From Hysterangium stoloniferum (lineage: Eukaryota > Basidiomycota > Agaricomycetes > Hysterangiales > Hysterangiaceae), in assembly GCA_015178975.1 (NCBI GenBank), contig WHVD01000087.1, positions 62,001 through 126,000 on the forward strand: a stretch of DNA of 64,000 nt, in the 5' to 3' direction. The position numbers and the translations under genes were made by a program. Of the stretch, positions 22,168 through 32,406 are shown piece after piece. The first letter of the stretch is position 1. Every line of letters starts with the position of its first letter. The notes beneath the pieces are model-generated. The model did not search any database, was not told where the DNA came from, and was given only the letters and a program-made list of their open reading frames with translations.

Positions 22168-23320
22168 ACCCTCAACTGCTCGTAAGCGTGACAAAAGATT
22201 CCTGAAAGAGTTCTCGGAAGGGTATCGGAAGGACCCCGCCTTCAGAAGCTACTATGTCGAGGAACCGAAATCCCCAAATGCTGTAGCTACCCCTTCACAT
22301 TTCTTCATCAGAGAAAAGTGGTTGTTGTATTTTCGCGATTTGGACTGGAAAAGTCGGATCTACATTCCTAACAATATGACAACCACAATTCTAAAGCTGA
22401 TACACGATAATCCCTTCGAAGGAGCTCACACTGCAGGACGTAGACTATTCCTGCTTATGAAAGACCGCTTCTTCTGGCCTAGAATGTTACAGGATTGCAT
22501 GGCGTATGCTCGTAGTTGTGATACCTGTCAGAAGACAAAAATTGATCACTCTGTGCCACAGGGAGCCCTCAGACTGGCTGATGTACCTTCTAAGCCATTC
22601 GAAGTGGTCTCCATGGATCTCATAACCAGATTACCGACTTCTGGCAGCGACTCTTACTTGGCCATTTTCATGGTGGTTGACAAGCTGACACGCTTTGTTA
22701 TCTGTGAATGCACCTTTTCTAACTTGTCTGCCGAAGGATTCGCACAGATCTTCGTAAACCGAGTGGCATCTCCTTTCGGACTACCCTCCAGGATTATCTG
22801 CGATAGAGACAAAAGGTGGACATGCAGGTTCTGGAGGGAAGTTTGCAAGATATATGGAACCACTTTAGCTGTCTCTTCTCACCACCCTCAGATGGATGGG
22901 CAGACAGAAAATATGAATGCCACCCTCGAACAAATGCTGAGGGCTTACTGCTCATCTGCCAAGGAAGAATGGTTGAAATGGATTGGGATAGTAGCCAACA
23001 CTTACAACTCCACCGTACATAGTTTGACTAACTACGCTCCCACCTTCCTCTTAATGGGATACCTACTGAGGGGAATGTCCAGGGTACTAGGGGGAGACGA
23101 TCCTGTAGTCCCCAGGGAACTGTCTGAAAGTCCTATGGTGGACTCATGGATCGTGGAATTGGAAAGTCACAGACAAATGGTGAGGGACTCAATCGCCCGA
23201 GCACAAGAAACCCAAGCTCAATCCTACAATAAGCATCGAAAACCAGTCGAAGAAATCTCGGAGGGGGATCTAGTATCTAGTATTAGGCAACCCCCATTCC
23301 TGAAAATTGCTAGAAATTAA
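22151..23320 (+). pseudogene. G1 integrase
   Basis: The zinc-binding HHCC domain (HDNPFEGAH, then CDTC) is followed by the DDE catalytic core: Asp in SMDLITRLP, Asp in ICDRDKRW, and Glu in NATLEQML, with HHPQMDGQTE between. Integrase inserts the cDNA. The frame opens at about 22151 and runs 390 codons without a stop to a TAA at 23318. A shift near 23300 moves the C-terminal domain into the frame starting at 23307. The open length and intact catalytic triad suggest that decay is recent. Confidence 0.9.
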
Positions 23321-23702
23321 GGGTAGCGGAAGGAAACTAATCCAAAGACACATCGGACCATTTCAGGTCCTGGAAAAAATTAATCCCCAAGTCTTTAGAC
23401 TCAGAATACCCCTGGAGTACCAAATGCACCCTGTCATCAACCGAGCCCACCTTAAGAAATATCACTCATCCCCAGAAGCGTTTGGCCCTAGGGAGCTACT
23501 CAAGAACCCTAGAGAGCTAAGTTCAAACGAGGAGGAATACGAAGTCGAAGCCATTACTGGCCACATGAAACTTCGAAATCATCTGTTTTTTCGAATCAGG
23601 TGGAAAGGCTATGGACCTGAGGAGGACTCCTGGCTAAACAGCACTGACCTCCGAAATGCCCCAGCTCTACTCAGAGCATACAAGACGCTGCATCGGATTT
23701 GA
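23307..23702 (+). pseudogene. G1 integrase C-terminus with chromodomain
   Basis: A GPF-type C-terminal module (RHIGPFQVLEKINPQVFRLRI to HPVINRAHLKKY) is followed by a chromodomain (YEVEAITGH, LFFRIRWKGYGPEEDSWL). Two aromatic positions of the usual cage are visible (Tyr at the start, Trp in RWKGY). In chromoviruses this domain targets integration to histone-marked chromatin. It is fused to integrase in the family; here a frameshift separates the two. Confidence 0.85.
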
Positions 23703-24021
23703 TGACGGGTATATGCAGTCTCACCAAGAACCCGGAACCACTTCCCTCCCGAGAATATGCGGTCTATTTTCCTTACTCTACTCGACAATCAACTCTAATT
23801 TTAACTTTTATTTCCTTTTTCTAAAAATTCAACTCCAGTCACCTCGCCTTCACTCCATGACCACCAACCTCTAGCCTATCGCCTCTTCACCTCGTGCCAA
23901 TAACTGAGCGGAGTCCTAATCCCTAGGATATGAAAGATGTAAAGTTGCTTAAGAATCTCCGACCTCTCTTTACCTTCAACCACTACCACCACACGATGTT
24001 CGTACGACCCGTAATCATAAC

Positions 24022-26184
24022 ATGTCCCAACCACCCCTCTCGAAGTCCAAATTCCCCAAGTTCAAAAGGATCCCATGAACACCTGCCACCGAGCATCTAT
24101 GGAACCCTGCCACCACCTCCTCAGGACCGCCTCGCACTGAAATAGTCGAGCGCCCTTTCTCTTACCACGAGGCCTCCACCTCTAATTCCTCGAGCTATTC
24201 CTCGATACATTGGGGACCAGCAGAGACTACCTCGAGAGTCGTTCACAATTCTCAGGGGTCATCTTGCACCGAAATGGTTGGGACACCCACTTCTCGTAAT
24301 CAGGCCCCTCCCTCCAGATATTGGAACCAAAATGACATCCCTTTGGATGGACCCTCTGCTCACGCCTGGGGATCAGCAGAGACTATCTCGAGGGTCGTCC
24401 ACGATTCTCAAGGGCCACCTCGCACTGAAATGGTCGAAACACCCACTCCTTGTAACCAGGCCCCTCCCTCCAGATGTTGGGACCTAAAGGACCTCCCTTG
24501 GAATGGACCCCCTGTTCGAACCTCCCCATCCCCCCCACCCAAGGAAGTAGCCCGGAAACGTCGCGAAAAGGAGGAGCATCACGCCCAAAACCAACAGGAG
24601 CTCAGGGAACTTAAAAGAAAGAGGAGGGAGAAGTTCGTGCAAGATCGGATAGCCAGGGGAGGAATGGAAGGAGTACCCTCCAAGGCCCAAAGAAGAGAGA
24701 GCAGGATTCAGGGGGGCTACGATCCTATCACACCAATTCTCCCTCCCCCGGGGAAGAAATGGGCAGATTTTGTAGAGACCAAGGAGAGTGATAATGGGAC
24801 CCCCTGCATACACGCCACTGGAGCTAAAAGCCGGAAAGGGAAGGATGGTACTACCTTTTACGATTGGGAATTGGTCAGATGGATTAAACTCCAAAGTATC
24901 AAACTGAGCCGAGGAGACGAAAAGGAACCACCCTCAGGGACCAACCCTCCTCAGGGACCAGCACAGAAACGGTTTCAGGTCGGCCCCACCAACTCTTCTT
25001 CAGACTTGGAGGATAGTGATACCACCTATCCACAATATGGAGTGAAGTATCTGGGGGAGGACTCATTTGAAGGGTTCTTACTGCCAAAGCCCATACACTT
25101 TGTCTCTAGCGATCCAAATCAAAGAAGGGAACTTAAACCAACTGTCAGAATATGGTGTGGGTATCAACCAAATGACCTCAACCGCCAACGCCACAGAAAA
25201 CCCCATCCAACCCTCTCCCATACCTCTCCCTCTACCCGTTCCCACCCCAGAGTTACAGGAGCATGCGCCACCACAGCTACGGGACTCCCTGGACCACCCC
25301 CTGAGCCTTCAGCTTTCTACGCCTGCCACTACCCGCGAGCTGTCACCAGCTCCATACCAATCGGAACAGGCCTGAGATGTTGTAATGCTCAACCCTCCAA
25401 TCACTGAGCCACCCTCCACGTCTGTTCCCTTGAGTGAAAAGGCCTGCGGGACACAAAGAGTCTCCCATCCAAGTGAGCCGAAGAACAGGGAGACAGTGAT
25501 AAGCAGGAACAAGGCTGACGACAATGTTTGGGTGCGAATAGCAATCAACTACCACTCAGCACAGTTCACTGTCAGCAGGGTCCTGGGCAGCTACTGCCTG
25601 CACTACAGCCACCCTTGCTAGAGGGGAAAGTACACGACTGCAGAGGACTCACACCACTGGAAGAGACTATGGTTGACTTTTACCTGCTAATAAACGACAC
25701 GGCAGAGGCGGAGAAGCTGCAAAGCATTGTTTCAGGGATCAAGCTGTCACCATTCAGACAGCTGTCGGCGAACTTCCCTTGCACCCCTCCCAAACCTTCA
25801 ATCTCTACCCCCCTTACTGACCTTGTCAATCTACTTGAGGAGTTACTTCCTGCTAGTGACGGCCGGTTAGACCCTGATTGCGTGACCACAGACAGTACTA
25901 CTCCCCAACAGATGGCACCTTATCTCCTCCCGCAACTGGACCTCAACCCAGCTGACAGGATTCACCTCATCATCAGGACGTGACAAAAAGCCTATGGCCA
26001 CTGGGTATCTATGGTGCACAAAGCGGGACAATTGTCTCCCAACTCTCGCGACTCGAAGCTCTGTGAGATTGTAGGTCCCCTCTGTAACAAGCGAGAGGAA
26101 TGGGGTCAAGCGATATTACAGCTAGGGGGTTCTGACAAGGAAGCATGGGGAGGAGTCCCCAGTAGGCTACAAGACTTCGCATGA
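24022..26184 (+). pseudogene. G1 accessory ORF, unknown function, between integrase and 3' LTR
   Basis: A single sense frame of about 720 codons starts at the ATG at 24022. It is interrupted only by TGA codons (24076, 25405, 25435, 25474, 25516, 25981) and closes at 26182. The first part contains about 2.5 tandem units of roughly 45-50 residues (TEMVGTPTSRNQAPPSRYW and TEMVETPTPCNQAPPSRCW). A charged helical stretch follows (KEVARKRREKEEHHAQNQQE), then Pro/Ser-rich sequence and a C-terminal part with LTPLEETMVDFYLLINDTAE. No transmembrane segment or signal peptide is seen, so an envelope-like role is not supported. The position matches where extra ORFs occur in other gypsy elements. Function unknown. 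Confidence 0.6.
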
Positions 26185-26194
26185 CATGGTCCTC

Positions 26195-26211
26195 CGAACT
26201 GGGGGGGGCAC
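26195..26211 (+). promoter_or_regulatory. G1 polypurine tract
   Basis: A run of eight G followed by CAC directly abuts the 3' LTR, as expected for the plus-strand primer. Confidence 0.8.
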
Positions 26212-26875
26212 TGTGAAGGATAGGTCACATAGGAGGTGTGACTAAAGGCTTTAAGCCTTAGACCTTAAGCTGCTTTATAATGCTATTATTTCCTTTCTGT
26301 TTTATATTTTTATTTCTCTCTTTATCACTCATAAATACGCTTTTATTAGTTCAAGAGTCCATGTATGCTTGTGGGCACTCTCGCCCACAAGAAGTATGTG
26401 TATGTCACAGTAGTAGTCACACGATAAAACTCAGACACCTTTCAACCCCGACAACCATCACCTGCACATGCAAGTACTGGTTCGGTGTCTTGTCTAAAAC
26501 AAACCTCTACTCTATTTCTCTTCATAGAATTACAGTAACTACACTTCGCACTGAAACAGTCGAAGTCAGTTACTATTATTTGACTCGACTTCAAGCTCTT
26601 GCCTAGTGGGGTAAGAATATCCATCGTAACTCACTTTCTTAGGATATTCTATCTCTTTCACGCCATATATACCTTCTCTTATCTACTCGGTCATCAGCCC
26701 AGCTAGCTACACAATTGAATCGTACCGTAAGGTCGATCCGCCCTTGTAAGTATCTACTGATTGTACCTTAAAGGTCAATCGTAATCTACATCTTAACTAC
26801 TAGTCGATTGTATTTCGTACTATCGTTAGTCGATAACAATCGTACATTGAGTGGTAAACTACTTGACCCTTTACA
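26212..26875 (+). repeat. G1 3' LTR
   Basis: 664 bp, TGTGAAGG to CTTTACA, followed by the duplicated GGTAG. See the 5' LTR for divergence. Confidence 0.95.
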
Positions 26876-26880
26876 GGTAG

Positions 26881-27650
26881 GACTTGGCTTCAGCTTATAG
26901 GCTGCACCCTCGCGAGATCGTGTTGTCCAATTTCAGACAGGCAGATGGGAATCCCAGGGAGTCCAGGTGGGGTTCATGAATCGAGGGGTCATAGGTCGGA
27001 GGTCGTGGGTTGAGAGGTCCTGAGTTGAGATAAATAAGGGAGATAAATGCGCCGGAGCCCATGGGCTCCAACTAGCGTGAGCAGTGTAATTCAAGTAGGA
27101 GTTTAGAGCAGAAAATGTATTAGATTACTGGGGGGAATCTAAGCTGATTTTCTGACTGGATTGTATATACAACATTTGCCAGTTTAAATAGACCGTGGAG
27201 TGAATGACATACCGAATCCAGTAATGATGAAATGAAACTAGCAAAACATAAAACAGGAATAGTAAACACCAAATTTGATGTTAGGAACAGGATGGAATGG
27301 AGCAGAGTCCAAATTGTGACAAATCATAAACCATAATGGGAAATGGAACGGGAGTGGAGTCCGAATCGTGACAGGTCATTTGACTAAAATGGGAATGGGG
27401 CTCTGTTAGAGGGATGATGGGTTTTCTGAGCGGGGTCTGGTGACTGATGCGTGGGATGAGGTCAGACATAGACAGGGACGGAGTCCGGTGGGTATTCCGG
27501 TGACTGAAACACAATGTAATGAAGTCAAACATAGACAAGTCTGACGTATGGAGTCTGGTGGGAATTCCAATAAACTGACAATGGGTGTGTATAGGGTGTG
27601 GGTGCGTATAAATTAGTGCCCGGAGTCTGGCAGGATTTCCAGTCATAACA
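26881..27650 (-). repeat. E1 3' LTR, main part (minus orientation)
   Basis: The continuation of 14305-14358. On the minus strand it starts TGTTATGACTGG (27650) and ends TAACA (14305), about 820 bp once G1 is removed. It is homologous, in reverse orientation, to 28113-28762 plus 33396-33688. It contains the shared LTR module at 26880-26912 and a short ctcgaccc..ccgacctatgac minisatellite. Confidence 0.85.
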
Positions 27651-27735
27651 GTACCCTCCCTTTATGCCGAAGTCCCAAAGAGGCTCTAGACCTCGATAAG
27701 GTTCTTGTCGGCTACCCACATGTGTCAAAAGTCAT
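27651..27735 (-). promoter_or_regulatory. E1 polypurine tract and 3' end (minus strand)
   Basis: Read on the minus strand, AAAGGGAGGGTAC directly precedes the LTR start at 27650, so this is the 3' end of a minus-oriented gypsy element. Confidence 0.7.
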
Positions 27736-27789
27736 GTTGGTTACACGTATGTGTCAAGGAGTCATGTGATCTGGAAGGTAAGGTTCAGA

Positions 27790-28112
27790 CATGACAAGCC
27801 TATATAAAAATTTGAAAAAATGAAATTTCTTCTTCTTTATTTCCCCCATCTCGCCATAATGGGACCAAAGCCAATGCCAAGACGTCCCATGCCGACCACA
27901 GGCCCTCCACAGGCACTCCATATCGGGTGCCACTCAGCGTGGCACAAATACTGGCACAGTGAGAAGAACAGCATCGTCAACGTGAAGAAGTGGAAAAGGA
28001 GGTGAGGGAGGTGGAGGAAGCCCTAGACAGGGAATACCTGGCAGCCTTGGCCGCAGAAGAAGAGGTGGAGAGGCAGAGGAAGAGGGATGAGGAGGAGGCT
28101 GTGTGGGTGGCC
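27790..28112 (+). pseudogene. Truncated charged-coil ORF of unknown origin, cut by an LTR
   Basis: A TATA-like cctatataaaa (about 27799) precedes an ATG at 27820 and MGPKPMPRRPMPTTGPP. After a frameshift and a TGA comes a strongly charged helix (EVREVEEALDREYLAALAAE, then ERQRKRDEEE), which ends at the LTR start at 28113. I do not recognise the family. It may be the 5' end of another element's gag or a host gene fragment. Confidence 0.4.
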
Positions 28113-28762
28113 TGTTACAACCAGAAATCCCGCCAGACTCCAGGCACGAACTTATACGCCCCCGCACCCTATATGCACCCATTATCAGTTCACCAGAATT
28201 CCCACCAGACTCCGTATGTCAGACTCGTCTACATTCATCTTCATTATATTGTGTTTCAGTCACCGGAATATTCACCAGACTCCATCTCTGTTTATTTCCG
28301 ACCTCGTCCTGTGTGTCAGTCACTGGACCCCACTCAGAAAACCCGTCACCTCTCTAACAGAGCCCCATTCCCATTTTAGTCAAATGACCTGTCATGATTC
28401 GGACTCCGCTCCCACTCCATTTCCCATTATGGTTTATGATTTGTCACTATTCGGACTCCACTCTATTCTGTCCTGTTCCTAACACCAAATTGGTGTTTAC
28501 TATTCCTGTTTTATGTTTTGCTCATTCCGTTTCATCATTACTGGATTTGGTATGACATTCACTCCACGGTCTATTTAAACTGGCAGATGTTGTACATACA
28601 ATCCAGTCAGAAAATCAGCTTAGATTCCCCCCAGTAATCTAATACATTTTCCACTCTAAACCCCTACTTGAATCACACGGCTCACACTAGTCGGAGCCCA
28701 CAGGCTCCAGCACATCTATCTCTCTCACCAATCTCGACTCACGACCCACGACCTCTGACGCT
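28113..28762 (+). repeat. E1-family LTR, 5' part (plus orientation)
   Basis: It begins TGTTACAACC and is the inverted counterpart of 27650-27000, with matching blocks such as agcttagattcccccc. It breaks off at about 28762 inside the ctcgaccc minisatellite. The missing 3' part is at 33396-33688, so a 4.6 kb segment separates the two halves. Confidence 0.8.
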
Positions 28763-30210
28763 TTAACTAGACGATGGGACGTCTATCCTAAAGAGGGGAG
28801 CAACGACTATGCCACGGTAAACCCGCACAACCTGAAACCTATTTTCATGAATCAACAACTTACCGCATTGGTCCACACAACTTTCCTCATCAATCCCATT
28901 GTCCGTGGAATTATCATTATGGATATTGAGAAGTTACATCAAGATATTCTATCGGCAATTCTGCTAGACCCAATTACTAAAGCTCACCTTGACAATCCCA
29001 TGGACCCCGATCAACCTTGGTGGTCTCTTGATCAACATGGTTTCATTAGACTTGACAATTGAATCTATGTACCGGACTCTGACAGCCTCCACCTCAGGAT
29101 CCTTCAATACAAACATGATCATCCACTCTCAGGACATTTCGGGTACAACAAAACTCTATCATTAATAAGAAGAGAATATACTTGGCCCGGACTCTGTGGA
29201 TTCGTTAAGCACTATTGTAAATCTTGCACTACTTGTCCCCACTCGAAATCTCAGTGACACAAGCCATACGGCCTTTTGAAACAACTCCCGGTACTGGAAC
29301 ACCTGTAGAATTCTATCTCTATGGATTTCATTGAACACCTACTGGATTTTGAAGGCTTTTCTGCCATTCTAGTTGTTGTTGACAGATTCTCAAAACAAGG
29401 TATATTCATCCCTACATATGATACAATTACGTCCATGCAGTTAGTGGAGCATTTTATTATCCACGTATTTTCCAAGCACGGAGTTCCGTCCTACGTGACT
29501 TCCGATCGAGGATCAGAGTTCGTATCTCACTTCTTTAGATCCCTTGGGAAATCCTTGAACATGACATTACATTTCACATCTGGACATCACCCGGAAGGTG
29601 ATGGACAAACTGAACACGTCAACCAGACATTGGAACAATATCTCCGCATATATTGCAACTACCAACAGGACAATTGGAAATCCTTGTTACCACTTGCAGA
29701 GTTTGCTTACAACAATGCACCCTCGGCCACTACTGGCATTTCCCCGTTCTTTGCAAATAAAGGATATAATCCAAATATTACAGTACATCCAGAATGAAAT
29801 CCCACCTCTGCTTGTGCTCAAGAGTTCACTGTAGACCTCCACGAGCTCCACAAGGAACTCCGGACTGCAATAATGTCTGCCCAAAAGCAATACCAACATT
29901 CAGTGGACAAACACCGGATCCCGCCACCCAACTTCAAAATTGGCAATCGTGTTTTTGTCAAAGCTCAATTCTTCCGGACTACCCATCCATCAAAAAAGCT
30001 TGCTGAAAAATATTTAAGTCTGTTTGAAATTATCGCACAAGTAGGTTCAGTCTCTTGGACTCTACGGCTTCTGGATAGCATGTGCATGATACACCCGGTA
30101 TTTCATGTTTCTATGCTAGAGCCCTGTACTGCTAACACTATCCCGGATCACATGCAATCTCTGCCTCCTCTGGTCATTATTGACGGAGAACCCGAGTTTG
30201 AAATCTCAAT
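28763..30210 (+). pseudogene. E1 RNase H end and integrase (plus strand)
   Basis: It starts inside RNase H (LTRRWDVYPKEG, then DYATVNPHNLKPIF) and continues through the integrase zinc finger (HDHPLSGHFG, CKSCTTC), the DDE core (SMDFIEHLL, SDRGSEFVSHFF, NQTLEQYLR) and a GPY/F-like C-terminus (PVFHVSMLEP). TGA codons at 29060, 29255 and 29795 lie where related elements have Arg; a TAG near 29308 replaces Trp. It breaks at about 30210, after EPEFEIS and before any chromodomain, where RT sequence begins on the opposite strand. Confidence 0.85.
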
Positions 30211-30842
30211 GGCTCCAAGCACATAATCCTAGGCGTCTGTTTCAACAATGAGTGGGATGCGACAGAATAGGAGCTGAAGAAAAAGAATTTTTTAAAAGAT
30301 TGGGAGCTTTTTGACACTTATCATTTAAATTCCACAGAGTATCCTTACATGTAAGACAGGTAAGGGGTACCATGATGTCGGAATATCCACAGATAAATCG
30401 TCTGTAAAAATTGGCAAAGCTGAGGAAGGATTGTATATCTTTAACTTTTCAGGGTTCAGGCCAATCTTTGATGACTTGCACTTTAATTTCGTCCATGCAG
30501 AGTCCATCGGGTCCCATGATGAAACCCAGGTATTCCATGGAGTCTGTGTCAAAAGTACATTTTTTACCATTCGTGAATAAACCATGTTGTCTGAGTCTCC
30601 GGAGAACTTCACGGACTTGTTTGTCACGTTCCACAGGATTCTCAGAGTAGATAAGAATGTCGTCCAAGTAAACAATAATGCATACATCGAGCACATCGGA
30701 GAAAATGTCGTTAATAAAATGCTGAAAAACAGATGGAGCATTGGTGAGTCCAAAGGGCATCACCAACCACTCGAAGGTCCCATAGCGGGTTCTAAAAGTG
30801 GTTTTCCATTTGTTGCCCATGGCGATCCGGACCAAATGATAG
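30211..30842 (-). pseudogene. E1 reverse transcriptase and start of RNase H (minus strand)
   Basis: The minus strand reads [20 protein letters not shown], then [17 protein letters not shown] and the catalytic YLDD ([12 protein letters not shown]), then [12 protein letters not shown]. After stops it continues with SFLSFANFYRRFI and ETDA-stop-DYVLGAI of RNase H. The fingers (about 115 codons before YHLV) are missing, replaced by the fold-back LTR at 30848. The junction with plus-strand integrase at about 30210 marks an inversion breakpoint. Confidence 0.85.
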
Positions 30843-30847
30843 GTGTG

Positions 30848-32406
30848 TGTTATGTATTTCTAAACCTTTTCCATTTTTTAAAACAATTTTCCCTAACAAA
30901 TTGTTAAAAAGAATATTTAAATGTAATTATATCATGACAACAAAATTGTACAATATTGGCTTGATTGATCTTGAATTTATTCAATTTATTTTGTATTTTT
31001 ATCTTATAAATTGAGCAAGTTATTGAATTTCTACCTTTTATTCTTTTTTGATTAATATGTCGGCGACTCAGCACTTATTCACAACGCCTGAAGAGATCAC
31101 GTGATATTCACATGACATTTCAAACTCCAACAAGGACAAAATCTGATGTGAAATAATCACGCATATTCAAGGCAATATATATTTATATTATTATAATAAA
31201 ATATTATTATATTTATAGTTAACTAAAAGTAAATATAATAATTATATAATAATATCAAATTGGCCACCTGGTGCTTATTACACGGCGCATGGGAAAATTG
31301 TCACAACAAGTGACAGTTGTCACAAGGGCACACGACAGTCACAAAGTGTGACAGTCACAAGACATGAAGGGTGTCATACGCATGCACAGGCGTGAGAGCA
31401 TTATGTCATCATATATGCTACTACAGCAAAAACCGGAAATTCCCTGGAATATTCTAGTGGCTTCCAAAGGAAATAGTAGATAGTGAGTACTAATAATAGA
31501 TAGAATATTGTAGAATATTCTATAAGATTCCAGAAAGTTCTATTATGCCAAGAATATTCTACAGTGTCTTAGAAGTAGTTAGAACCTTCCACAAAGCTTT
31601 AGAAAATTCTAGAAAATTCTAAATGACATCATTCAATCTTCTAGAATCTTCTAAATGTCTCAGTCTAAAATGTATATAAGGAGCTCAGCTCCAGCCCTGA
31701 ATATCATCTTAATCAATCATATCATCACATCAATCCACCACATCTGTGTGTCACTGCAGCAAGCAGGCTACTCCACCCCTATCTGGGCAGTTGGACATCT
31801 AATTCCACCTCTATCAGAGCTGTTGGAAACCCTTGCCACCTCTATCAGAGTTGTTGGCCCAATCAGATCTCTTATCACCTCAATCTGAGCTGTTGACTGA
31901 TCTGCTGTTCTCCTTGTCACCTCAATGTGAGTTGTTGACTTTGTTCCCCCTTGCCACTTCTTAATTGAATAGCTGGCTCACCAGGTGGCCGATTTGATAT
32001 TATTATATAATTATTATATTTACTTTTAGTTAATTATAAATATAATAATTTTATTATAATAATATATAAATATATATTTTACCTTGATAATGCATGATTA
32101 TTTCGTATTGCATTTCTTCATTGTCAGAGTTTGAAATGTCATGTGAATATCACGTGATCTTTTTGTGCGTTGTGAATAAGTGCTGAGTCACCGGCATATT
32201 AATCAAAAAAGAATAAAAGATAGAAATTTCGTAGCTCTCCCAATTTATTAGAAAAAAATACAAAATAAATTGTATAATTTCAAGATAAATCAAGATAATA
32301 TTGTACAATTTTTTTGTCGTGATATAATTACATTTAAATATTCTTTTTTGCAATTTGTTAGGGGAAATTGTTTTAAAAAATGGAAAAGGCTTAGAAATAC
32401 ATAACA
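30848..32406. mobile_element. Fold-back LTR: inverted duplication of an AT-rich LTR 5' part
   Basis: The left arm (30848-31273) and right arm (31979-32406) are inverted repeats of about 427 bp. Both begin TGTTATGTATTTCTAA at the outside and end at ggccacctggtg inside. The 705 bp loop continues the LTR seen whole at 37609-39534 and 54220-55751, including its TATA region (gtatataaggagctcagct). Thus one LTR copy carries an inverted copy of its own first 427 bp. No direct target duplication is seen. The flanks GGTGT / ACACC are themselves inverted. Confidence 0.8.
31672..31690 (+). promoter_or_regulatory. LTR promoter-like TATA region
   Basis: The string gtatataaggagctcagct is conserved in all copies of this LTR family (also about 38497 and, in reverse, about 55160). 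It looks like the core promoter of the element. Confidence 0.45.

Larger units (their letters stand above)
14359..26875 (+). mobile_element. G1: 12.5 kb chromodomain Ty3/gypsy element with two LTRs
   Basis: Bounded by LTRs at 14359-15021 and 26212-26875 (TG..CA ends, about 663 bp) and by a perfect 5 bp duplication GGTAG (14354-14358, 26876-26880). Order: gag, protease, reverse transcriptase, RNase H, integrase, chromodomain (the chromovirus order), then a long extra ORF before the polypurine tract. A separate LTR-like element (19631-20852) interrupts the RT. In-frame stops that interrupt gag, pol up to RNase H, and the accessory ORF are all TGA. Frameshifts occur near 18040, near 22140 and near 23300. 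The element inserted into an older LTR (E1) right at the edge of a conserved LTR module (26880-26912). Confidence 0.95.

Noticed and set aside
23307..23702. Host chromodomain (HP1-like) gene
   Set aside because: It directly continues the integrase C-terminal module of G1 in a shifted frame, as in chromoviruses.
30848..32406. DNA transposon with long terminal inverted repeats
   Set aside because: The arms match the 5' end of a bona fide LTR family with 5 bp TSDs at 37609 and 54220, and there is no transposase or direct TSD; a fold-back LTR is the simpler reading.
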